Assembly: GCA_910584055.1 (NCBI GenBank)
Contig: CAJTZS010000003.1
Location: 91,003-155,002 of the forward strand
Direction: 5' to 3'
DNA: 64,000 bases
Source: an uncultured Muribaculaceae bacterium
GTDB taxonomy: Bacteria; Bacteroidota; Bacteroidia; Bacteroidales; Muribaculaceae
How positions within the stretch are numbered: position 1 is the first letter of the stretch; every line of letters begins with the position of its first letter. The notes under the pieces are model-generated. The model made no database searches, was not told the DNA's origin, and saw only the letters and a list, made by a program, of their open reading frames with translations. Made by a program: the position numbers and the translations under genes. Below are positions 6,954 to 15,069 of the stretch, piece by piece.

Positions 6954-9203
6954 CTAATGCCTAAGATGCCTACGCAGTCGTATCAAAGACCAGTCTTCTC
7001 CGTCGGAATGATTAAGGATTGAGATTCTTTCTATCTGTCCGGTCGGAGCGTTTTGATCATTAGCCATCACCGCCAAGGGGATGGCCTGGTGCTCAAGTAT
7101 TCTGGCTCCGGCATAGAACCCCATCGCGGAAGATGAGAAATTCTCGCCGAAGATGTTCTTATATCTAAGGATGCACGGGGAATATTTCAGTAGCGACAGC
7201 AGTTTCCCATACGGGCGGTCGTTAAGCGGATTGCCGTTGATGCCAAGCATCAGGAGAGAATCTGTCTCTGCCGACAGCAATGACGAAATATTCTCTATAT
7301 CGGATCGATGGAATATTCTGATATCTTCTATTTCACAAATATTTTTATCTTCAGCAGTGCTTGAGAGAACTGCGGACATGGATGTCTCGGAGATAAGGGA
7401 GTATTCCGGACGTGTCCTTTCCATCACGAGCGACAGAAGCGGGGTCACTTCATCATGTGACCCTATAAGGGCATTGCGGATGCAGCCCGTTTTTATCTGT
7501 AGCCATGCGTCAAGCAGTGCGCTTTCAAACGATAATCCTTTATGTGAATATGTATTGTTATATCCGTGACATTTCAGGATTATGGCTATCAGCGAACTGA
7601 TGGTGTTGTGGGTGGATTGCATGAAAAGGGTGGGTTTCAGGCAATTCTCGCCAAATGTGCATAGGTCGATAAGGAATTTTTCGGAATTCTCCATACAACC
7701 GTTTCCCGTACCTGTTATAATGGCATCGGGATGCTGTATGCCGGATTGATTCAACGCCGTGATAGCAGTGGCTACAGTGCGCTTAAGGATCTTGCTCATG
7801 CGTCGTGCCTCAGCGGGTGGTATCAATCCTTTCGTATCGGGTTCTTGTGCCCTGACATAGGTTTTGTCAAGGGTTACCGGATTGTCCATCCAGTCGTCAC
7901 ACAGCGGATTCTGACACGAAACCTGGGCCATGGAGGAGAGGAAACAACGGTTAATGCTTAATGTTGAATGTTTAATGTTTAATGCTTGATGGGGGGTATC
8001 CTCGTAGCGGGAGAGGATGAGCGAGGAGTCGTTGCCTCCGAACCCGAAAGAATTGTTGATGATGTGATGGATCTCGTTATCTCTCTTAGGCTCAGTCAAC
8101 GGGATGCCGGCATCGCGGATCGGATTTTTCCATCCTAAGTTCGGAGGCAAAAAGCCATGCCGCAAAGCGAGTAGACATATCACGGCTTCTATCGATCCAG
8201 ACGCGCTCGTGGTATGCCCGGTGAAGGCTTTTGTCGATGAGAACGCAGGAATGTTCGGTCCCCAGATTCTCTCCATCGCTGCAAGTTCACAATCGTCATT
8301 GTTGGGAGTGCCGGTGCCGTGAGCGTTGATATAGCTGATGTCCTGAGGGGAGAGGTGCGCCATATCCATAGCCTTCCGCATTGCCAGATAAGCCCCTTCG
8401 CCATTTTCGGAAGTTGCGGTCTGATGGAAAGCGTCGCATGTGTTGGCATATCCGCTCAGCTCAGCAAGTGGTGCTGCTCCGCGTTTCGTTGCGGAGCTTT
8501 CGCTTTCAAGCACGATATACCCTGCACCTTCCCCGAGGTTGATGCCGGCGCGGTCGCGGTCGAACGGACGGCATTTCTCCCTGTCAAGGATCATGAGGGT
8601 GTTGAAACCGTTCAGATGGAATTTTGTAAGAGCCTCGGCTCCGCCGGCAACTACAATATCCACGATGCCGTTGCGTATGAGCGTCGCACCGAGGGTTATG
8701 GCGTTGGCAGCGGAGGAGCAGGCGGTGGAGGTGGTTGTGGCAATTGCGAATTTGCCTATATTGGCGGCTATCAGTTCGGTGGAACAACCGCAATCGTTAT
8801 ATTTCAGTTCCTTGCTGTCATCGGTTTCGCATTTTGAATCAAAAACCGATTTGAAATATCTTTCGGTTTTGTCCATGCCTCCGACTGTGGTTCCGCTGAT
8901 AAAGGCTGCTTTTTCTATGTCACCCTTTCCGAGATGGGCAGAATTTACGGCTTCTTTGGCGGCAATGATGCCGAGCAGGACCGTGCGTAATTCCGCTTCC
9001 GGATAATCGACACCGAGCATATCGGCCATATCCTTATCGGACATGGGGACCTCACCGACCGGAAACTCAGTATGTTCCGTCGGTAGATGCCTGATGGTGC
9101 CGATGCCGCTCTTCCCTTCGAGGAGAGCTTGCAAAGTCGCCTCCGTTCCGCACCCTAATGCCGAGATGATTCCCGCTCCTGTGATCAATATCCGCTCAGA
9201 CAC
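6954..9203 (-). CDS. Beta-ketoacyl-ACP synthase fused to chain-length-factor-like domain
   Basis: 749 residues from a GTG start. Residues 1 to about 403 form a complete FabF-like ketosynthase with the Cys-His-His triad: Cys162 in TACSSA, His295 in HGTGTP, His330 in FTGHTT, and a C-terminal NNSFGFGGND. From about residue 418 a second, ~330-residue ketosynthase-like domain (MAQVSCQN, ITGTGNGCMENSEKF, MQSTHNTISSLIA) has no active-site Cys and resembles the chain-length factor of aryl-polyene systems. KS and CLF form a heterodimer in those systems; here they are one polypeptide. The linker (about 405-417) is encoded by a TTTAATG-type repeat array. It elongates the polyene on ACP with malonyl units. 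Confidence 0.85.
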   Translation of the reverse strand: MSERILITGAGIISALGCGTEATLQALLEGKSGIGTIRHLPTEHTEFPVGEVPMSDKDMADMLGVDYPEAELRTVLLGIIAAKEAVNSAHLGKGDIEKAAFISGTTVGGMDKTERYFKSVFDSKCETDDSKELKYNDCGCSTELIAANIGKFAIATTTSTACSSAANAITLGATLIRNGIVDIVVAGGAEALTKFHLNGFNTLMILDREKCRPFDRDRAGINLGEGAGYIVLESESSATKRGAAPLAELSGYANTCDAFHQTATSENGEGAYLAMRKAMDMAHLSPQDISYINAHGTGTPNNDDCELAAMERIWGPNIPAFSSTKAFTGHTTSASGSIEAVICLLALRHGFLPPNLGWKNPIRDAGIPLTEPKRDNEIHHIINNSFGFGGNDSSLILSRYEDTPHQALNIKHSTLSINRCFLSSMAQVSCQNPLCDDWMDNPVTLDKTYVRAQEPDTKGLIPPAEARRMSKILKRTVATAITALNQSGIQHPDAIITGTGNGCMENSEKFLIDLCTFGENCLKPTLFMQSTHNTISSLIAIILKCHGYNNTYSHKGLSFESALLDAWLQIKTGCIRNALIGSHDEVTPLLSLVMERTRPEYSLISETSMSAVLSSTAEDKNICEIEDIRIFHRSDIENISSLLSAETDSLLMLGINGNPLNDRPYGKLLSLLKYSPCILRYKNIFGENFSSSAMGFYAGARILEHQAIPLAVMANDQNAPTGQIERISILNHSDGEDWSLIRLRRHLRH
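7951..7988 (+). repeat. TTTAATG-type array inside the KS-CLF coding sequence
   Basis: Five to six degenerate heptamer units of the TTTAATG type lie inside the KS-CLF gene, exactly between its two domains. The same repeat family occurs outside genes at 6849, 9208 and 13293. In the coding frame it gives the peptide ALNIKHSTLSIN. See finding. Confidence 0.85.
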
Positions 9204-9207
9204 GTTC

Positions 9208-9330
9208 GTTTAATGTTTAATTTTAAATGTTTAATGTTTAATGTTTAATGTTTAATTGAGGTTTTAGGTTTTAGGCGTTAGAAAGTTTCGCCGAATGGTT
9301 CTAAAGCCTAAAGCCTAAAACCTAAAGCCT
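9208..9330 (+). repeat. TTTAATG array plus inverted repeat, copy 2
   Basis: Six or so TTTAATG-type units (9208-9256) followed by a hairpin with arms near 9259-9281 and 9301-9330. The loop AAAGTTTCGCCGAATGGTT differs from copy 1 at two positions. The right arm ends within the stop codon of the ACP gene (9329-9331). Same orientation as copy 1, so the KS-CLF gene is bracketed by two direct copies. Confidence 0.85.
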
Positions 9331-9586
9331 ATTTCTTGCGGTTTTTGCTGACGAAATCCGCGATGGATGCAACGGATTTGAAAATCTTTTTTCCTTCGGC
9401 GGGATTGGTGAGTTTTATGCCGTATTCGCGCTCAAGGAGCACTATGAGTTCAAGGGCGTCGATGGAATCGAGGCCGAGACCTTCTCCGAAGAGGGGAGCC
9501 TCTGCGTCAATATCCTGCGGGGTCATGTCCTCGAGGTTGAGGGCCTCGATGATCTGGGTTTTAAGCTGGTCGATAAGTCCGTTCAT
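9329..9586 (-). CDS. Acyl carrier protein
   Basis: 85 residues, four-helix ACP. The phosphopantetheine attachment site is Ser41 in GLGLDSIDALEL. It would carry the growing polyene thioester for the neighbouring ketosynthases and dehydratases. The ATG at 9586 lies 5 bases after the upstream ketosynthase stop; a TTG nine bases earlier is less likely. One of two ACPs in the cluster, the other at 13042-13287, which is usual for aryl-polyene clusters. Confidence 0.9.
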   Translation of the reverse strand: MNGLIDQLKTQIIEALNLEDMTPQDIDAEAPLFGEGLGLDSIDALELIVLLEREYGIKLTNPAEGKKIFKSVASIADFVSKNRKK

Positions 9587-9591
9587 ATGTG

Positions 9592-11304
9592 TCAATTTAT
9601 AGAGTTCTTTATTAATTTTAGTTCGGCGAGATAGTCGCTATCGTTATTATAATCTACCCATCCCGTGAGAATCAAGGGAGATTCTGGCTTGACTATAGCC
9701 AATGTCTCTTCTATTTTGTGTGGATCATATTCATCAAGGAGGTAGAATGAAGTCTCCCCGTATGTCTTGTTGCGGATGGCGATTTCACCGGTCACTATGT
9801 TTGCCAATGTGTAGACAAACAGGGCAGGACTCGGGAAATAATTGTCATCGCCGATTGTCTTCTGATAATTTCGGTCGGTAATCAACGAACCGTTGCGGTT
9901 GAAGAGTATGACGGCGATGGCCTCGCGTTCTTGCTGCGGAATATCATTCAAGAGCAGCTCTGCCGCCATAAAACCGAGTTTGCATAGCGAATCCATCTTG
10001 AAGAATTTAGGATAATCGCCGGCAAACTGTCGGTATAGTTCCGTTATTGAGGCATCGGATATTTCTTCCCCCTTCAGATATGTCCCTTCGGGTGAAATCC
10101 TTATTTTCGAGATGGTTTCGGATGCCCGACATAGAGTGCCCGTTTTCGTTCCGTGGTGTTTGCCGTAGGCTATTCCTGCATTTGAACCTCCGAATCCCGA
10201 CAGAATCTTGATGAAAGTCTTTTTTTCGGTATGTCTTATTTCAGGCGAGACCTGAACTTCGTATGTTGTGCCTTTTTTATCAAAGCCCCTTGTGGGAAGT
10301 ATGATGCCTTCGTCAATGGCATGCATTGAAAGGATGGTTTCTATTATACCGGCGGCTCCGAGAGTGTGGCCGTAGAAACCTTTGAGACCGTTAGCGGGGA
10401 CATCGCCGAGTCCTGCACGATGAAGCGCGATGGATTCCATCTCGTCATTGTAGGCGGTGGCTGTGCCGTGAAGGTTGACAAAAGCCACATCCTCCATGTC
10501 AACATTTTGGAGTAGGTCCGAGAGAACGCGGAATGAACCTTCTCCCGTGCGTGACGGCCCGGAGATATGGTTGGCATCGTTATGGTTGGAGCACGCAAGA
10601 AATTGCCATCTGTTCTCCAGCTCCGCTGCTTTCTCGTTCACATCATTCTCTGCAACACGTTTCAGCACTATGGTGCCGGCGGCTTCTCCTAAGTTTAGAC
10701 CGGCCCGGTCTGAATCAAAAGGTTTGCACGGCTCGGGACTCAATGCTTTGAATGACTGGAATCCTGATATTATGAACCGGGAGAGGAGGTCGCAGCCGAT
10801 AACAACGGCATAATTGTATTTCCCTGTCGATAATGCCCTGACTGCCGCTATCTGTGCGCATACGCCGGAGATACAGGCATTCGACGCAACTATTGGAGTG
10901 TTGCGGTTGCCGAAATATCCGGCGATTTTTTTAGCTGATTCTGCAAGATAGCAACGTGGATCATCAATGTTACCTTCCAGCATGTCCACATTTCCCTTGG
11001 TTGTGGATAGTACAAATAGAACATCGTCATTCTCTGCCTGGAGAGAGCATTCGGCGATGGCTTCCGTGGCGGAGAGTATGCAAAGTTTCTCGAATGTCGA
11101 GAAGTCATCGCAACCTATGGCATGCTTTCCGAACATATCCGAGACCATTTGACGGTCGATCAGCGAACTGCAGAACTCCTCCGGCAATCCGAATGCGCCT
11201 TCATGCTGCCGGATCTTTGTTTCTCCGGCAATCACGCTTTTAAGATTCTCTTCCGATGTGAGACCCAAGGGTGAAATAATGTTGTCCGCGATTTTCGTTA
11301 TCAT
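9592..11304 (-). CDS. Beta-ketoacyl-ACP synthase with C-terminal extension
   Basis: 570 residues from ATG 11304, preceded by a GGGAGGTGTT ribosome-binding-like stretch and overlapping the thioesterase stop (ATGA). The triad is intact: Cys144 in SNACISG, His279 in HGTATAYND, His313 in FYGHTLGAAG, with LSGFGGSNAG near 385. The last ~180 residues form an additional domain (KMDSLCKLGFMAAELLL, PSPALFVYTLANIVTGEIA) that resembles a truncated ketosynthase/CLF fold without catalytic residues. This is longer than a normal 410-residue KS. It may prime or elongate the aryl starter; specificity cannot be read from the sequence. Confidence 0.8.
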   Translation of the reverse strand: MITKIADNIISPLGLTSEENLKSVIAGETKIRQHEGAFGLPEEFCSSLIDRQMVSDMFGKHAIGCDDFSTFEKLCILSATEAIAECSLQAENDDVLFVLSTTKGNVDMLEGNIDDPRCYLAESAKKIAGYFGNRNTPIVASNACISGVCAQIAAVRALSTGKYNYAVVIGCDLLSRFIISGFQSFKALSPEPCKPFDSDRAGLNLGEAAGTIVLKRVAENDVNEKAAELENRWQFLACSNHNDANHISGPSRTGEGSFRVLSDLLQNVDMEDVAFVNLHGTATAYNDEMESIALHRAGLGDVPANGLKGFYGHTLGAAGIIETILSMHAIDEGIILPTRGFDKKGTTYEVQVSPEIRHTEKKTFIKILSGFGGSNAGIAYGKHHGTKTGTLCRASETISKIRISPEGTYLKGEEISDASITELYRQFAGDYPKFFKMDSLCKLGFMAAELLLNDIPQQEREAIAVILFNRNGSLITDRNYQKTIGDDNYFPSPALFVYTLANIVTGEIAIRNKTYGETSFYLLDEYDPHKIEETLAIVKPESPLILTGWVDYNNDSDYLAELKLIKNSIN

Positions 11305-11720
11305 AACACCTCCCATTTCTCTTTCCATTTGCGATAGAATTCCGGATTTTCCCATACGAGTTGGTAATTCCGGTCCATAAATACCTGTACAGAACGTCCC
11401 GTGGCGATTACCGAGCCGTCGCAATCATCTATGATTTCATAATCGAACACGATTTTTGCTGCTTCTGTCGGCACATAAGTTATGACGACAGAGGGCTGCA
11501 TCTCATAGACAAGCGGCTTTTTATATTTGAAAGACAATTCCACGAGCGGTGCAAAATAGCCGTTGGAGAAAATGGTCATGTATCCCAATCCATATTTCTT
11601 GCCGAACGCCTCCCTTGCGTCTTCGAAATAGAGGGTGTAAGAGCCATGCCATACTATATTCATCGAGTCAACCTCGCTGAAGCGTATGTCGAATTTATGT
11701 GAAGCTGTCAGTTTATTCAT
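11301..11720 (-). CDS. Acyl-CoA/ACP thioesterase (4-hydroxybenzoyl-CoA thioesterase-like hotdog)
   Basis: 139 residues with the hotdog signature FDIRFSEVDSMNIVWHGSYTLYFEDARE; the Asp in EVDSMNIVWH is the usual catalytic position of the YbgC/4-HBT family. It hydrolyses acyl thioesters and in aryl-polyene clusters probably edits or releases chains from ACP. It overlaps the upstream dehydratase by 8 bases and the ketosynthase ATG by 4, so all three are likely translated together. Confidence 0.8.
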   Translation of the reverse strand: MNKLTASHKFDIRFSEVDSMNIVWHGSYTLYFEDAREAFGKKYGLGYMTIFSNGYFAPLVELSFKYKKPLVYEMQPSVVITYVPTEAAKIVFDYEIIDDCDGSVIATGRSVQVFMDRNYQLVWENPEFYRKWKEKWEVL

Positions 11721-12153
11721 CTTTCTCTTGAACGTTGCTCACCGCAATCTTCATTTCCCCATCTGCGATTATTTCATCCCCCATCTTCACCGATGCCGAG
11801 ACCAGTGTCATCCCGAACACTTCTTCTATCACTGAGATTGTTGTCGTTATCTCCTCTCTTGCCTTGGGAAGGCGGTGAATCCGGAGATTCCTCACCGCAC
11901 CGATGAAACCTATCTGTATTCCCTTCTTCAGGATGTATTTATTGATATATCCGATACGGGTGGCGCAGGTCTGGGCAATGTTCTCGATCACTCCGGAAGG
12001 GGTGAACACTCCTCCTTCAACAAAGATATTCTCATCGGAAATCTTCGTTGCCGTTACGGTGTCCACATCGTCGTAATGAGTGAGGCGTCCCACCATTACA
12101 AACGGTTCCCGCTGCGGGAGCAATTCGTGTATGTCAATCTTTTCTAAATCCAT
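11713..12153 (-). CDS. FabZ-like dehydratase (ApeP-type hotdog protein)
   Basis: 146 residues. HELLPQREPFVMVGRL and GVFTPSGVIENIAQTCATRIGY give the hotdog core; the HFPG motif of true FabZ is replaced by GVFTPSG. This resembles the ApeP/ApeI-type dehydratase of aryl-polyene clusters, which pairs with a second hotdog subunit. The likely partner is the HFPG-containing protein at 4941-5324. It overlaps the LpxL-like gene by 20 bases. Confidence 0.75.
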   Translation of the reverse strand: MDLEKIDIHELLPQREPFVMVGRLTHYDDVDTVTATKISDENIFVEGGVFTPSGVIENIAQTCATRIGYINKYILKKGIQIGFIGAVRNLRIHRLPKAREEITTTISVIEEVFGMTLVSASVKMGDEIIADGEMKIAVSNVQEKDE

Positions 12154-13045
12154 TGTCTTCCCAGAAATTGAAATAGTTGTACCATTGGGTCGGGTATTCC
12201 CTCACTGTCTTTTCAAGCGTTTCTACATATTTGCGGGCTAAAGCGGCCGCCTTGGCTTTTGTGTTGCCCTCGGTCTCGGCTTCAATCCGGGTGACTGTGG
12301 CTGTATAACGCCTGGCTCCTGTCTTCATCACCGACACGAAAAGCATCGGCGCGTTCCTGACCGCTGCGAGCACGAAGGGTCCCTGAGGGAACTTGGCGTC
12401 ATGCCCTAAAAATTCGCAGGAAAAAGCTTTCTGTGACCCGAAAACACGGTCGGCGGGCATGCTCAGTATCTCTCCGTCTGCAAGTGCCTGATTAATCTCG
12501 AAGAGATGTGACATGTCCTGTCTCATTGGGATCATGTGGATGTTGTTGCTTTCGAAAAGTCTGGTCCGGTTTGCCATCACACTTTCCTTCTCCCCTCCGA
12601 ACACCATGGCATTAAAGCGTTTCTCCGGAGTGCGTAATGAATAGCCGGCAATCTCATAGTTCCCTATATGTGAGCTTAGCTGGATGAAACCTTCAAGGCG
12701 TTCGCTGAGTTTCTTGAACTCGTCAAAGCCTACTACATCGATGCGGAACTTTTTGCCTGCATACATGGCGAAACGGTCAATCACCACCTGGGAGAATGCG
12801 CAATGGTTTTTATATGTCATCCACGCGGCTTTCATTCTTCCATACTGCATCCCTTGGCGATAGAAGGAATAGATTGCACTCCGTGCCTTTGCATTCACCA
12901 TCAAAGTAGGCGGCACAACAAACAGGTATGTAAAAGCGTAGAGAAGACGCACGTCGATAACTTTCAGGAATCTGATAAGCCACCGGTGCATCCACCCGTT
13001 GCCGTAGGTCGTGCCTACCCATTTATCGTGTTTAAGTTCGCTCAA
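12134..13045 (-). CDS. LpxL/HtrB-like lysophospholipid acyltransferase
   Basis: 303 residues. The active-site HX4E is in QLSSHIGNYEIAG (about residue 125) and SMPADRVFG matches the downstream substrate-binding motif of the lipid A late acyltransferase family. It probably transfers an acyl chain to, or from, the pigment, as in flexirubin clusters where such acyltransferases anchor the polyene. The start is TTG at 13045, which overlaps the ACP stop (TTGA); the next in-frame ATG is 18 codons in and would remove conserved-looking sequence. The region 46-65 is hydrophobic and may attach the enzyme to the inner membrane. Confidence 0.8.
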   Translation of the reverse strand: MSELKHDKWVGTTYGNGWMHRWLIRFLKVIDVRLLYAFTYLFVVPPTLMVNAKARSAIYSFYRQGMQYGRMKAAWMTYKNHCAFSQVVIDRFAMYAGKKFRIDVVGFDEFKKLSERLEGFIQLSSHIGNYEIAGYSLRTPEKRFNAMVFGGEKESVMANRTRLFESNNIHMIPMRQDMSHLFEINQALADGEILSMPADRVFGSQKAFSCEFLGHDAKFPQGPFVLAAVRNAPMLFVSVMKTGARRYTATVTRIEAETEGNTKAKAAALARKYVETLEKTVREYPTQWYNYFNFWEDNGFRKD

Positions 13046-13287
13046 CCTTTGACTTTTTTCTCTATGTAGCTATAGAAATCGCTGAGGGTTTTGACCCCGG
13101 CCATTTCTTCGGGTTTGATTTTGAATCCGAAATTTTTCTCTACAATCACCACGATATCAACAAAATCAAGGCTGTCGATGCCCACATCTTCCTTGAGACG
13201 GGCATCGGGGAAGATTTTCTCTTCATCTACTTCAAGATCCTCAATGAGGAAATCTCTTACTTTACTTTCTATCTCGTTTCTATTCAT
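13042..13287 (-). CDS. Acyl carrier protein (second)
   Basis: 81 residues. Phosphopantetheine Ser39 sits in DVGIDSLDFVDIVV. Very acidic, as expected for ACP (DFLIEDLEVDEEKIF). It lies between the methyltransferase and the LpxL-like acyltransferase and overlaps the latter by 4 bases. One of the two ACPs may load the aryl starter and the other carry the extending chain; which does what is not visible. Confidence 0.9.
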   Translation of the reverse strand: MNRNEIESKVRDFLIEDLEVDEEKIFPDARLKEDVGIDSLDFVDIVVIVEKNFGFKIKPEEMAGVKTLSDFYSYIEKKVKG

Positions 13288-13292
13288 TTATG

Positions 13293-13319
13293 ATAATGTT
13301 TAATGCTTAATGTTTAATC
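13293..13319 (+). repeat. TTTAATG-type array overlapping the methyltransferase 3' end
   Basis: Three to four units (ATAATGTTTAATGCTTAATG type). The array encodes the last residues (LNIKH) and stop codon of the methyltransferase gene, the same peptide that the in-gene array at 7951-7988 produces. Confidence 0.75.
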
Positions 13320-14406
13320 TGCAGACCAATATGGAGTGGCCTTGACCGAGAGAGTCGTGCACGGTCTCAATCTCAAGTCCCGCTTCCTTTATCAGCCTTT
13401 CCATATCTTCCGAATGATACATCTTGCTGTTGCCGTTGGCTATGGCGGTGAAATAAAGGCTTGTCAGCGTGAGGCATAAAGCGGCGGGTTCGAATCTCTG
13501 ACGGTCCCAGAGCGTTTCCATGATGTAGAGGCGCGAGTCTTCTGTCATCACTTTAGATGCGCGGCGCAGGATGCTTACAATCTGTTCTTCGCTGAAACAG
13601 TCGAGGAACTGACTCATCCATATGGCGTCGAATTTGCGGTCGGCGGGCATTTCCGTTGTTTCATCGAGCAGATCGATTCCCATTCCGTCGATACGTTCCG
13701 CACCTTCTTTCCCTTCGATATTGGCTTTCATCATTCCGATCTGTTGAGGGAGATCGAGAATTGTTACCTTCACCTCTTTGTCGTAGGCTACGCAACGGAG
13801 TGCCCACCTCCCGGTATTGCCTCCTACGTCGAGAAGGGTGCGTGGCCTGTCGGCAAAGACAATCTTCAAGGCTTCGTCGAAGGAATGGTCTGAGTAGAAA
13901 TGGTCGAAATCAAACCAGCTCTTCTGAATGTTCGCAGGAAGAGAGGACAGCCCTTCATATACTGTCGGCCAGTCGCCAAGTGTCTTGAGCCCTGCTGGCT
14001 TACCCTCCTTAAGTGCTTCCTCAAGATTGAACCAGCCCAGGTAGTTGACGTCATGATTGAAGTTGATGTTGACTCTTGTGGCTGGGTCGTTGATCAGGAA
14101 CCATCCGGTCTTGGAGATGCGGAATCTGTCGGTCTTGTCATCAATCAAGACGATACCGATGCAGAGTGACGCTTCCAACAGACATTTGGCGGCATACACC
14201 GAGAGGTTGGCTTTCTGAGCCACCTCTTCTATTGTCATGCCGCTCTTGCTGTCGCGCAGCATGTCCATGATGCCGGTGGAGAGCATTATGCGGGCTGTCT
14301 GGAATATGACAGGACCAAAAGCGATGAACTCCGCGAGGCGCTGTGCCTCGCGGGCGTTCATCGTTTCTTTGGTGTATCTATCCTTCAGTTCAGGAAATAA
14401 ATTCAT
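13300..14406 (-). CDS. SAM-dependent O-methyltransferase
   Basis: 368 residues. The N-terminal ~110 residues form a winged-helix dimerisation domain (LRDSKSGMTIEEVAQKAN), followed by a class I methyltransferase fold with LLDVGGNTGRWAL as SAM-binding motif I (about 195-207), acidic VTILDLPQQ, and MSQFLDCFSEEQI. This is the acetylserotonin/caffeate O-methyltransferase type, which methylates phenolic hydroxyls. In a pigment cluster with an aromatic starter, methylation of the aryl head group is the likely reaction (inference). Its C-terminus (LNIKH) and stop are supplied by a repeat array. Confidence 0.85.
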   Translation of the reverse strand: MNLFPELKDRYTKETMNAREAQRLAEFIAFGPVIFQTARIMLSTGIMDMLRDSKSGMTIEEVAQKANLSVYAAKCLLEASLCIGIVLIDDKTDRFRISKTGWFLINDPATRVNINFNHDVNYLGWFNLEEALKEGKPAGLKTLGDWPTVYEGLSSLPANIQKSWFDFDHFYSDHSFDEALKIVFADRPRTLLDVGGNTGRWALRCVAYDKEVKVTILDLPQQIGMMKANIEGKEGAERIDGMGIDLLDETTEMPADRKFDAIWMSQFLDCFSEEQIVSILRRASKVMTEDSRLYIMETLWDRQRFEPAALCLTLTSLYFTAIANGNSKMYHSEDMERLIKEAGLEIETVHDSLGQGHSILVCRLNIKH

Positions 14407-14420
14407 TTGGATTTCTGAAT

Positions 14421-14984
14421 TTATTTGTTTTTGGCTTTGCCCACGAGCTTGGCGAGATCTTTTGCAAGGTCCTGGTATGCGAGCACCCTGCGGGCCTCGT
14501 TGCTGTATGCCGCGCTGCCTGAACAGTCAAACTCTAAGGTTGCAACAACTGATTTGTCAGAAAGCTTCACCACATCGACAGTTCCTTCGATGTGTGCTCC
14601 GCGGGCGAAACCTCCGAATGCGATGGCCGCACCGAGTGAACCGTAATGGAATTTATCTACATGGATTATGAATTCATACTGCGCTGCATCTTCATCGTCA
14701 GTGATCTGGGCATATTTTTTATCTTTCTTGTTGAAAAGCACATCGAATGCCGCTTCTCCTGCCGCAACTTCTGCGGGATAATCCTTTTCCCAGTCCGGAC
14801 CTTTTTCTTTGAGGAACTCGGCGGGAGCTTTGTCTTCGATTGTCATCTTGGAATAATCCCAAGTTACGAGCACGCGGGCATCAGGGTTCTTGAGGTCTTT
14901 CATGCTGCCGCTTTTAACTTCGGCGTCAGCCCATGCTGTCAGTGACGTCACCACTGCCGCTATGAAAAGTAAATACTTTTTCAT
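14421..14984 (-). CDS. Exported hypothetical protein
   Basis: 187 residues with a signal peptide (YLLFIAAVVTSLTAWADA). The mature protein is acidic in its centre (ITDDEDAAQYEF) and contains GGFARGAHIEGTVDVVKLSDKSV, resembling the stretch ISGYAEFYKRGETEPFAVVEI in the next gene upstream, so the two look like diverged paralogues. No enzyme motif seen. It probably acts in the periplasm or at the outer membrane in connection with the pigment cluster. Confidence 0.65.
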   Translation of the reverse strand: MKKYLLFIAAVVTSLTAWADAEVKSGSMKDLKNPDARVLVTWDYSKMTIEDKAPAEFLKEKGPDWEKDYPAEVAAGEAAFDVLFNKKDKKYAQITDDEDAAQYEFIIHVDKFHYGSLGAAIAFGGFARGAHIEGTVDVVKLSDKSVVATLEFDCSGSAAYSNEARRVLAYQDLAKDLAKLVGKAKNK

Positions 14985-15018
14985 AATTCTTTCTTTAATT
15001 TAAGTGGGGTTTTAAATA

Positions 15019-15051
15019 GGGTTTAATGGGGCGGGATGGGGCTTTATGGGG
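15019..15051 (+). other. Candidate G-quadruplex tract
   Basis: Five runs of three or four G separated by loops of 1-6 bases lie on the plus strand, between two minus-strand genes. The pattern fits G3+N1-7. The mRNA would carry the C-rich complement, so any quadruplex would form in the template strand. Confidence 0.45.
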
Positions 15052-15069
15052 AGAGAAGAGGGCTGGGCG

